15,992 nucleotides of DNA, from positions 1 to 15,992 of the forward strand of contig CALKHU010000020.1 in the NCBI GenBank assembly GCA_937991555.1. The letters are read 5' to 3'. Positions 1 through 7,887 of this stretch are shown piece by piece (within the stretch, counting starts at the first letter, position 1; the number at the start of each line of letters is the position of its first letter). The position numbers and the translations under genes were made by a program. The notes under the pieces are model-generated. The model saw only the letters and a list, made by a program, of their open reading frames with translations, made no database searches and was not told the origin of the DNA. The DNA comes from an uncultured Caulobacter sp. GTDB taxonomy: Bacteria; Pseudomonadota; Alphaproteobacteria; Caulobacterales; Caulobacteraceae.

Positions 1-61
1 AGGCGGCGACAGCGAGCAGGGCCAGGGCGAGGACGCCCGGCAGGGCGGGGCTGTGGCGCAT
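1..61 (-). CDS. 5' end of an exported protein (partial)
   Basis: Only the first 20 codons are in the window. They start at ATG (59-61) with a GAGGAG ribosome binding site 7 bases upstream (complement of 69-74). The peptide MRHSPALPGVLALALLAVAA has a short N-region with Arg2/His3, followed by a hydrophobic Leu/Ala stretch, which is the pattern of a Sec signal peptide. The mature protein lies outside the window, so no function can be given. It begins 11 bases after the stop of the upstream lysine-rich gene on the same strand, so the two are probably co-transcribed. Confidence 0.6.
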   Translation of the reverse strand, partial: MRHSPALPGVLALALLAVAA

Positions 62-72
62 GGCGGCGCTCC

Positions 73-399
73 TCAATGACCGGCGTGGTGGCCGTGTTCG
101 GCGTTGCGCTTGCGGGTGGCGGCGGCCTTCTTCGCCGAGGCCGAACGCTCGGCCGCGCTGCGGCTCGCCGACGCCTTGCCGCCCTTCTCGCCGCCCCTGT
201 GCGCGGCGGGATGGCCGGTGTCCTTGCCGCGGCCGGAGCCGCCCGGCTTCTTGCCGCCGCCGTCATCCTTGTTGACCGTGGCCCAGGCGCGGCGCTCGGC
301 CTCGCCGGCCGACACGCCCTTGTCCTTGTAGCCCTCGGCGATGTGGTCGGCCTTGCGTTCCTGCTTGTCGGTGTACTTGCTCTTGTCGCCGCGGGGCAT
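73..399 (-). CDS. small Lys/Ala/Ser-rich protein, 'plasmid stabilization protein' type
   Basis: A 108-aa basic protein starting MPRGDKSKYTDKQERKADHI. The start at 397-399 is preceded by GGGAGG (about 404-410). In-frame codons further upstream lie before this site and have composition unlike a real N-terminus. Two parts are visible: an N-terminal conserved block (residues 1-60, with ERRAWATVNKDDGGGKKPGGSG), and a low-complexity tail rich in Lys, Ala, Ser and Arg ending in a His-rich HGHHAGH. The N-terminal block is what I recognise from small alphaproteobacterial proteins commonly annotated as 'plasmid stabilization protein', a label with little experimental basis. The tail resembles histone-H1-like DNA-binding tails, so nucleic-acid binding is possible but inferred. 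It is divergent from abgT and followed by a secreted-protein gene. Confidence 0.8.
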   Translation of the reverse strand: MPRGDKSKYTDKQERKADHIAEGYKDKGVSAGEAERRAWATVNKDDGGGKKPGGSGRGKDTGHPAAHRGGEKGGKASASRSAAERSASAKKAAATRKRNAEHGHHAGH

Positions 400-553
400 G
401 CGGACCTCCCTGTCGCTGATGTGGCCGCCCCCGCCGGTGACGCCTTTCCAACTCGCCGCGCCGGGCGTCGTTCCCCTTCCGGCGGCGCGCCCTATCTGGA
501 ACTGCGGCGCGAAAGCCTTCAGGCTCGCGCCCGGAATCAGCCGGAGGCCCGAC

Positions 554-2143
554 ATGACCGACGACAGCCGTCCCGACCGCCAGCGCGGCCTGCTCGGCCT
601 TGTGGAGCGGATCGGCAACCTGCTGCCCGATCCGACCATCATCTTCGTCTGGCTGATCGCCGCGCTCATGCTGCTGTCGGCGCTCGGCGCGGCGCTCGGC
701 TGGGAGGCGTCGCTGCCGTTCCCGGGGGACAAGGCGCCGGCCCACGCCGAGCTCAAGGACGGGGTGCTGACCTACCGCGCCTCCAGCCTGTTCTCGGAAG
801 AGAACATCGCCCAGCTGTTCACCCAGATGCCGAAGACCTTCGCCGGCTTCGCGCCGTTGGGGCTGGTGCTGACGATCATGATCGGGGCCGCGGTGGCCGA
901 GCGCTCGGGCCTGTTCTCGGCCCTGATCCGGCGCTCGCTGCGCAACGCCCACAAGAGCCTGCTGACCCCGATCGTGGCGGTGATCGGCATGGTCTCGCAC
1001 CACGCCTCGGACGCGGCCTATGTCGTCTTCATCCCGCTGGCGGCGATCATCTTCGCGGTCGCCGGCCGCCACCCGCTGGCCGGGCTGGCCGCCGCCTTCG
1101 CGGCCGTGTCGGGCGGCTATGCGGGCAACCTGATGCCCGGGCAGGCCGACGTGCTGCTGTTCGGCTTCACCCAGGAGGCGGCGCGCATCATCGCCCCGGA
1201 CTGGACGATGAATCCGCTGGGCAACTGGTACTTCATCGCGGCCATCGTCGTGCTGTTCACCCCGATCATCTGGTTCGTCACCGACCGCGTGGTCGAACCC
1301 CGGCTGGGCCGCTGGGGCGGGGTGGTCGACGCCGAGCTGCAGGCCGACCTCGACAAGGCCGAGGTCACCGCCGACGAGCGACGCGGCCTGCGCCGGGCTG
1401 GCCTCGTCGCCCTGCTGATCGTCGCCGCCTTCGCCGCCCTTGCGCTGTGGCCGGGCTACACCCCCTTCATCGACGAGGAGGCCTCGGGCACGGCCCGGCT
1501 GCAGCCGCTCTACGGCGCGCTGATCGCCGGCTTCTTCCTGCTGTTCCTGGCCACCGGCGTCGCCTTCGGCCGGGCGACCGGCACGGTGAAGACCGCCCAG
1601 GACGTCGTCCAGATGATGCAGCACGGGGTGCGGACCATGGCGCCCTACCTGGTGTTCGTGTTCTTCGCGGCCCACTTCGTGGCCATGTTCAACTGGTCGG
1701 CGATCGGCCCGATCATCGCCATCAACGGCGCCGAGGCGCTGCAGGCCATGGCCCTGCCGCCGGCGCTGCTGCTGGTCTGCGTGCTGCTGCTGTCGTCGTT
1801 CCTCGACCTGTTCATCGGCTCGGCCAGCGCCAAGTGGAGCGCGCTGTCGCCGGTGGTGGTGCCGATGTTCATGCTGCTGGGGATCAGCCCCGAGATGACC
1901 ACCGCCGCCTACCGGATGGGCGACAGCTACACCAACATCATGACCCCCCTGATGAGCTACTTCCCGCTGATCCTGGCCTTCGGCCGGCGCTGGGACGGGA
2001 CGATGGGCGTCGGCTCGCTGCTGGCCCTGATGCTGCCCTACGCCCTGTGCTTCATGGCCGTGGGCATCGCCATGGTCGTCGGCTGGGTCATGCTCGACCT
2101 GCCGCTGGGCCCGGGGGCGCAGGTGCACTGGGAAAGGGGGTAG
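554..2143 (+). CDS. abgT: AbgT-family transporter (p-aminobenzoyl-glutamate transporter / MtrF-YdaH type)
   Basis: A 529-aa inner-membrane protein. The ATG at 554 follows GGAGG at 543-547, and the length fits the family (about 500-530 aa). Many hydrophobic segments are visible, starting near residues 28-48, 100-113, 135-170 and 175-195, then 226-243, 284-300, 318-337, 363-380, 400-422 and 486-515. The family signature near residues 420-470 is very clear: SASAKWSALSP, then YRMGDSYTNIMTPLMSYFP. W428, P446, R454 and D457 have exactly the spacing I recall for the functional W400/P418/R426/D429 of YdaH. Members import p-aminobenzoyl-glutamate (E. coli AbgT) or export sulfonamides and folate-related metabolites (MtrF, YdaH). 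Which applies here cannot be told, and no abgA/abgB hydrolase genes are adjacent. The gene appears monocistronic, with a hairpin 57 bases after its stop. Confidence 0.92.
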   Translation: MTDDSRPDRQRGLLGLVERIGNLLPDPTIIFVWLIAALMLLSALGAALGWEASLPFPGDKAPAHAELKDGVLTYRASSLFSEENIAQLFTQMPKTFAGFAPLGLVLTIMIGAAVAERSGLFSALIRRSLRNAHKSLLTPIVAVIGMVSHHASDAAYVVFIPLAAIIFAVAGRHPLAGLAAAFAAVSGGYAGNLMPGQADVLLFGFTQEAARIIAPDWTMNPLGNWYFIAAIVVLFTPIIWFVTDRVVEPRLGRWGGVVDAELQADLDKAEVTADERRGLRRAGLVALLIVAAFAALALWPGYTPFIDEEASGTARLQPLYGALIAGFFLLFLATGVAFGRATGTVKTAQDVVQMMQHGVRTMAPYLVFVFFAAHFVAMFNWSAIGPIIAINGAEALQAMALPPALLLVCVLLLSSFLDLFIGSASAKWSALSPVVVPMFMLLGISPEMTTAAYRMGDSYTNIMTPLMSYFPLILAFGRRWDGTMGVGSLLALMLPYALCFMAVGIAMVVGWVMLDLPLGPGAQVHWERG

Positions 2144-2199
2144 GGGGCGTCAGGCGGATCGGCCGCGCGGCGCTGCGGCATCCAGACCGGGTAGGCACC

Positions 2200-2220
2200 G
2201 GGGTTCTCGGCGAACCCTTT
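2200..2220 (+). terminator. weak terminator-like hairpin after abgT
   Basis: GGGTTC (2201-2206) and GAACCC (2212-2217) form a perfect 6-bp stem around a TCGGC loop, extended by a G-T pair and followed by only TT. It sits in the 227-base space between abgT and vsr. The T tract is too short for a convincing Rho-independent terminator, but no better candidate is present. The rest of 2144-2370 shows no gene. Confidence 0.4.
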
Positions 2221-2370
2221 CGCTGCTCTGCTCCGTCACTGGGACAGGCAGGCCGAAGTCGCTCGGCCGGGTCGGGGTGCGTCCATTGCGGCGCAAGACC
2301 GGTCAGCGCGGGTGCGTATTGGCAGTGGTAGAGGCGTCGCCGCTCTTCTTTTTCGAAGGGGTCGCTGAGG

Positions 2371-2769
2371 ATGAAACCGAAGGATGTCCGCACATCTCTG
2401 GCCATGTCTCGCGTGCCGCAGAAGCGGACGGCGCCGGAAGAGAAAGTCGCCCGCGTACTGCGTGCACTGGGTGTGTCGTACCGACGGAACGTCAGATCGC
2501 TTCCCGGCTCCCCTGACTTCGCCAATCGAGCCAAAGGATGGGCAATCCAGGTCCACGGTTGCTTCTGGCACCAACACGATTGTCCGCGGGGCACCGTGCC
2601 CGCTCACAACCGTGCAGACTGGGAGACCAAGTTTGAACGAAACAGGCAACGTGATTCAGAGAAGGAGGCGCTTCTCGTCGCGCAAGGGCTGCGAGTCTTG
2701 ACGATCTGGGAGTGTGAACTCAAAGACGCCTCCCGCTTGAGAGAGATCGTCGCAGCCCACGTGAGATAG
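2371..2769 (+). CDS. vsr: Vsr-type very-short-patch mismatch repair endonuclease
   Basis: A 132-aa protein of the Vsr family, which nicks DNA 5' of the T in T:G mismatches that arise by deamination of 5-methylcytosine. The ATG at 2371 has AAGGGG (2356-2361) upstream. Aligning by eye with E. coli Vsr gives a constant offset of two. Catalytic Asp51 becomes D49 (GSPDF), and His64 and His69 become H62 and H67 in VHGCFWHQHDC. Zinc ligands Cys66/His71/Cys73/Cys117 become C64/H69/C71/C115 (WECEL). The DNA-intercalating Phe67/Trp68/Trp86 become F65/W66/W84. NRQRD (91-95) also matches the family. One difference is that the active-site position of Thr63 appears to be V61. It lies 83 bases upstream of the cytosine methyltransferase and is presumably its repair partner, acting at the same recognition sequence. 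Confidence 0.93.
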   Translation: MKPKDVRTSLAMSRVPQKRTAPEEKVARVLRALGVSYRRNVRSLPGSPDFANRAKGWAIQVHGCFWHQHDCPRGTVPAHNRADWETKFERNRQRDSEKEALLVAQGLRVLTIWECELKDASRLREIVAAHVR

Positions 2770-2793
2770 AATCAATCTAAGCGAAAGAGGCGG

Positions 2794-2822
2794 TTGACAC
2801 ATCTATTTTGTTCGCCTTTTGT
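2794..2822 (+). promoter_or_regulatory. possible promoter for the methyltransferase gene
   Basis: A perfect TTGACA (2794-2799) is followed after 17 bases by TTTTGT (2817-2822), a poor match to a -10 box (3 of 6). The segment 2765-2822 is clearly A/T-richer than the surrounding genes. A separate promoter for the methyltransferase, apart from vsr, would be typical of R-M systems, where the methylase must be expressed early. The -10 is weak, so confidence is low. Confidence 0.35.
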
Positions 2823-2852
2823 CCCGGCGTGGGAGCCCCCAGGGGAAGCGCT

Positions 2853-3920
2853 ATGACGCTCAAGATCATCGACCTCTTCAGCGGCGCCGGCGGAATGAGC
2901 CTAGGCTTCTGCGACAAGCGCTTCTGCGGCGGTTTTGAGCCGGTGCTGGCCATCGACAACGATAGGGCGGCCTCCAAGACGCACGAACTGAATTTCCCTG
3001 GTAGAGCCGTTTGCGCGAACATTGAGGAGTGGCTTCAGCACAACGAGGTTCCGCAAGCCGATGTAGTCATCGGCGGGCCGCCGTGCCAAGGTTTCAGCCT
3101 CCTGAACAAGAAGCGCGACGGCGATAGGCGGCGAGCCCTTTGGGAGCCGTTCATCGAGATCGCAGAAAAGTCGGGCGCTCGAGTCTTCGTCATGGAGAAC
3201 GTCGCCGAACTGTTCCGCTCTCCTGAGCGTCAGCTGATTGAGGCCAAGGCGCGGCAACACGGATTTCTGACCCAAGCTGCGATCTTGAACGCCGCTGACT
3301 ACGGTGCGCCGCAAACGCGAAAGCGCACGATCATCCTCGGTTGGCGCGACGCTTCCAACTTTCCCAGCTTTCCTCCGCTGCCTTCGCATGCCGACCCGAA
3401 GCTCAAGTCCAATCTGCCTCGCTGGCGCACCGTCCGCGATGTGATTGCGGATTTGCCTCTGCAGACCGTTGGGACGGAGATCGGATCGAGCCCGACCCTC
3501 GACCTGCACTTCGGTCGTACGCCGACCGAGAAGAGCTTACAGCGGTATCGGGCCGTCCCGCCCGGAGGAAATAGGTTCGATCTTCTGGCAAATCGACCGG
3601 ATATAACCCCCGATTGCTGGGTTCGTAAGACAAGCGGAGGAACAGACCTCTTCGGCCGTCTGTGGTGGGATCGGCCTTCCGTCACGATCCGGACCGAATT
3701 CTACAAGCCGGAAAAGGGACGCTATCTTCATCCGGAGGCGGATCGTCCCATCAGTCACCGAGAAGCGGCGAGGCTTATGGGTTTTCCCGACGACTTCAGA
3801 TTCTATGGGACGAAAATCGAAGTAGCCCGGCAGATTGGGAATGCGGTGCCGCCAGCACTAGCTGGCGCGCTCGGGAAAGTGGTGGCTGAGATCCTTTCGA
3901 ACCGAGCGGCGGCGGCCTAA
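2853..3920 (+). CDS. DNA (cytosine-5-)-methyltransferase, predicted GCCGGC specificity
   Basis: A 355-aa C5-cytosine methyltransferase that transfers a methyl group from S-adenosylmethionine to cytosine C5. The ATG at 2853 is preceded by AGGGGA (2841-2846). An in-frame ATG at 2808 would add 15 residues before the conserved start of motif I, so it was not used. Conserved motifs occur in order. Motif I is DLFSGAGGMSLGF (7-19). Motif IV is GGPPCQGFS, with catalytic Cys78. Motif VI is ENV (115-117). Motif VIII is QTRKR (154-158). A target-recognition region spans about 190-295 and includes RPSVTIRTEF, then motif IX with REAARLMGFPDDF. Motif X is QIGNAVPP (327-334). The enzyme looks intact. Its specificity is inferred from the NgoMIV-like endonuclease converging on it, with which its last bases overlap. 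GC content, judged by eye, is below that of abgT and lepA, which suggests horizontal acquisition. Confidence 0.93.
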   Translation: MTLKIIDLFSGAGGMSLGFCDKRFCGGFEPVLAIDNDRAASKTHELNFPGRAVCANIEEWLQHNEVPQADVVIGGPPCQGFSLLNKKRDGDRRRALWEPFIEIAEKSGARVFVMENVAELFRSPERQLIEAKARQHGFLTQAAILNAADYGAPQTRKRTIILGWRDASNFPSFPPLPSHADPKLKSNLPRWRTVRDVIADLPLQTVGTEIGSSPTLDLHFGRTPTEKSLQRYRAVPPGGNRFDLLANRPDITPDCWVRKTSGGTDLFGRLWWDRPSVTIRTEFYKPEKGRYLHPEADRPISHREAARLMGFPDDFRFYGTKIEVARQIGNAVPPALAGALGKVVAEILSNRAAAA

Positions 3921-4774
3921 GTCGCGAGGTCAAAGGGCAAATCAGAGATGTCCCTGAGCCTTCGCCCTTCAATCATCACCTGAATGAGTTCGCGGGCATC
4001 TTCACTGCCCACTTCGTCGATGGCGTCGCGCAGCTCGGTCAATGCCACATGGTAAACACAGTCAATATCGCCAGTTCCTAGTGCGATAGACGCAAGTCTG
4101 CTCGCCATTGGTTCGGCCGTGACGACTGAGATGTGGGGGAGTTTACCCTTGCGATTTCTAATCAAGTTTAGCGCCTCACTTCTCGCATTCTGAACACGAT
4201 CAGAGCGGATAGTCCACTTGCATGAAATGCTGGCGTGAAGTGTGGGGAGGGATCCATTTGTCGAGCGCAACGGCGTCAATCGTGCATGCTCATCATCTAC
4301 AATCTTAAATAAAGCATTTATGTCTTCGTCACTTACAGGAGATCGGTATATTACCACATCGGGCTTAATAATGTAGTCTCGTCCCAGCGCGATCTTTAGC
4401 GCCGGGTCTCGTTGGACCGCCCTTTCTACCTCTGTAAGATGAGAATATTGATCATACTTAGAAATGTCTCCGCCGGCTGATACATGAAAATTCCCGCAAC
4501 GTACAACTGAAAGACGAGGAAAGGGCTCTTCTAAGAAAATTCGGACAAAGTCCTCTAGGCTCCGTCCAGAGGTTTGCCCAGCCATTCTGGTGCCAGCCGT
4601 TTCACTTCCAATGTTTTGAAGAAATCGAGCCGCAATCTGCCTGCTCGCCTTAGATGAAGAATCGGCAATGCTCGCGACGCCTTGGGCGTCGATGGCGAGA
4701 AGGCCGCATTCGATCATTCTCGAAAGAAACTTCTTTCGTAGTTCGGTAATCATGGCGGTCGAGGATTCGGGCAT
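3917..4774 (-). CDS. NgoMIV-family type II restriction endonuclease (predicted GCCGGC)
   Basis: A 285-aa homologue of NgoMIV (286 aa), a tetrameric type IIF endonuclease cutting G^CCGGC. Hallmarks of that family are visible: GQTSG (66-70), IKPDVVIYR with acidic D139, and LHASISCKWTIRSDR (179-193) with S184 and K186. NARSEALNLIRNRKG follows with E200, then RLPHI-like LPHISVVTAEP and the C-terminal RRLRDISDLP. These match NgoMIV active-site residues E70, D140, S185/K187 and E201 (here E74, D139, S184/K186, E200). They also match the base-contacting R191/D193/R194 (here R190/D192/R193), so both catalysis and specificity should be kept. Two starts are possible, 4774 and 4753, and neither has a clear ribosome binding site. 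I chose 4774 because it gives the family length. The stop overlaps the methyltransferase stop. The gene is the most A/T-rich in the window (about 42% GC in a sampled line, 4441-4500). Confidence 0.92.
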   Translation of the reverse strand: MPESSTAMITELRKKFLSRMIECGLLAIDAQGVASIADSSSKASRQIAARFLQNIGSETAGTRMAGQTSGRSLEDFVRIFLEEPFPRLSVVRCGNFHVSAGGDISKYDQYSHLTEVERAVQRDPALKIALGRDYIIKPDVVIYRSPVSDEDINALFKIVDDEHARLTPLRSTNGSLPTLHASISCKWTIRSDRVQNARSEALNLIRNRKGKLPHISVVTAEPMASRLASIALGTGDIDCVYHVALTELRDAIDEVGSEDARELIQVMIEGRRLRDISDLPFDLAT

Positions 4775-4794
4775 TCATAAGTCATAGCCCGAAT
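4765..4794. repeat. inverted repeat overlapping the endonuclease start
   Basis: ATTCGGGC (4765-4772) and GCCCGAAT (4787-4794) are perfect 8-bp inverted arms around a 14-base A/T-rich spacer. The ATG of the endonuclease at 4774 lies at the edge of one arm. The element fills most of the 40-base gap between lepA and the endonuclease. It could be an operator, a hairpin limiting translation of the endonuclease, or a remnant lepA terminator, although no T tract follows it on the minus strand. Confidence 0.5.
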
Positions 4795-4814
4795 TTGGTG
4801 GCCTGATAGAGCCC

Positions 4815-6620
<1,806 letters not shown>

Positions 6621-6676
6621 GGCCGCCCGTCTAGCACATCGGGGCGGGAAGGCGAGGGGCGCCGGGACCGTGGCTT

Positions 6677-6692
6677 TTTCGCACTTGCGAAA
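6677..6692. promoter_or_regulatory. candidate operator: TTTCGCA-CT-TGCGAAA
   Basis: A perfect 7-bp inverted repeat with a 2-base centre lies in the 166-base divergent region between lepA and the efflux adaptor. Its right half overlaps a possible -35 (TTGCGA, 6685-6690), which is followed 16 bases later by TAGATA (6707-6712) on the plus strand. Palindromes of this size over a promoter are typical of dimeric repressors such as the TetR family that control RND pumps, but no regulator gene is in the window. Confidence 0.45.
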
Positions 6693-6786
6693 GCTTCTCG
6701 CCACCATAGATAGCGCGCGTAGACACGCTGTTGACCCCGCGCGCGGGCGCCGGGCGTTCTGGCGTGGACCGACAGGGGAGATCACC

Positions 6787-7881
6787 GTGCAAACAGCGAC
6801 CGTCCGGCGGGCCGGGCCTCTGGCGGCCATCGCCATCACGCTGATCGCCCTCGCGGCCTGCGGCAAGGCGGACGACAAGAAGGCCGCCCCGACCCAGAGC
6901 GCGGCCAGCCAGACCGTGACCGTGCAGGCCGCAGCGATGGTCAACGTCCCGCGCCGGGTGACCGCCAGCGGCAACATCGCGGCCTGGAACGAGGTCGTCG
7001 TCGGCGCCGAGACCGGCGGCCTGACGGCGGTGCAGGTGCTGGTCGACGAAGGCGCCTGGGTGCGTCAGGGCCAGCCGCTGGTGGTGATGAACACCGAACT
7101 CCTCCGCGCCCAGATGCGGCAGCAGGAGGCGAACGTCGCCGCGGCCCGCGCGACCCTGGCCCAGGCCGACAACGCCCTGGCCCGGGCCCGCGAACTGAAG
7201 GACCGGGGCTTCCTGTCCCAGGCCGGGCTCGACAACGCCGTCGCCAACCAGGGCACAGCCGCCGCCCAGCTGGCCGCCGCCGAGGCCGGTCTGGCGGAAA
7301 TGCGCACGCGGGTCGGCCAGGCCACGGTGCGGGCGCCGGTCTCCGGGCTCGTCACCTCGCGGGCGGTGGTCAAGGGCCAGATCGTCGGCGTCGGCGCCGA
7401 GCTGTTCCGCATCGTCCGCGACGGCCGGCTGGAGCTCAACGCCGAGGTGCCGGAGACGCAGCTGGCGATGGTGCGGGCGGGCATGCCGGCGACGGTGTCG
7501 TCCGACCAGCTCGGATCGGTCCCCGGCGCGGTCCGCATCGTCACGCCGCGCGTCGACGTCCAGAGCCGGGTCGGCATGGCCCGAATCGCGCTGAGCAGCG
7601 CCGGCGCGTTCCGGCCGGGCATGTACGCCAAGGCCGAGATCAACGTCGGCGAGCAGCCGGCGGTGACCGTGCCGTCGGTGGCCGTCGTCTATCGCGACAA
7701 CAAGCCCGGCGTCTTCGTGCTGGGCGAGCAGTCGGTCGTCCGCTTCCGCCCGATCGTCATCGGGGCGCGGACGCCGGACAGCGTCGAGGCGTCCGGCGGC
7801 CTGAAGGCCGGCGAGCGGGTCGTGGTCCAGGGCGCGGGCTTCCTCGCCGACGGCGACCACGTCCGCGTCGTGGCGAAGTAG
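6787..7881 (+). CDS. RND efflux periplasmic adaptor (membrane fusion) lipoprotein
   Basis: A 364-aa adaptor that would link the inner-membrane RND permease to an outer-membrane channel. I chose the GTG at 6787 because AGGGGAG (about 6774-6780) precedes it. It also gives a clean lipoprotein signal: Arg7/Arg8, a hydrophobic stretch and lipobox LAAC with C25. A split lipoyl (biotinyl-like) domain lies at about 62-101 and 177-212 (VRAPVSGLV). It flanks an Ala/Gln/Arg-rich alpha-helical hairpin (about 102-176). A beta-barrel region and a membrane-proximal region ending in a variant of the usual GLKAGERVVVQG follow. The permease starts 6 bases after the stop, so the two form an operon. There is no outer-membrane factor gene nearby, so the pump probably uses a TolC-like protein encoded elsewhere. 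The substrate cannot be read from the sequence. Confidence 0.93.
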   Translation: MQTATVRRAGPLAAIAITLIALAACGKADDKKAAPTQSAASQTVTVQAAAMVNVPRRVTASGNIAAWNEVVVGAETGGLTAVQVLVDEGAWVRQGQPLVVMNTELLRAQMRQQEANVAAARATLAQADNALARARELKDRGFLSQAGLDNAVANQGTAAAQLAAAEAGLAEMRTRVGQATVRAPVSGLVTSRAVVKGQIVGVGAELFRIVRDGRLELNAEVPETQLAMVRAGMPATVSSDQLGSVPGAVRIVTPRVDVQSRVGMARIALSSAGAFRPGMYAKAEINVGEQPAVTVPSVAVVYRDNKPGVFVLGEQSVVRFRPIVIGARTPDSVEASGGLKAGERVVVQGAGFLADGDHVRVVAK

Positions 7882-7887
7882 TCCGCC

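Noticed and set aside
263..2128. A 621-codon open frame on the minus strand opposite abgT.
   Set aside because: The composition (Gly, Gln, His, Asp, Arg runs) is that of an antisense shadow. The AbgT signatures lie on the plus strand.
2144..2370. Possible tRNA or attachment site at the left edge of the R-M island, because of the GGTTC-like hairpin at 2200-2220.
   Set aside because: No acceptor, D or anticodon arms can be built around it, and no matching copy is seen at the right edge near 4775-4815.
2808..2852. Fifteen-residue N-terminal extension of the methyltransferase from the ATG at 2808.
   Set aside because: It would overlap the possible -10 region and has no ribosome binding site. 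Motif I starts right after the ATG at 2853, which has AGGGGA upstream.
6621..6977. A 119-residue N-terminal extension of LepA.
   Set aside because: It lacks family similarity and would overlap the divergent efflux promoter region and the start of the adaptor gene. The start at 6620 gives the normal length.
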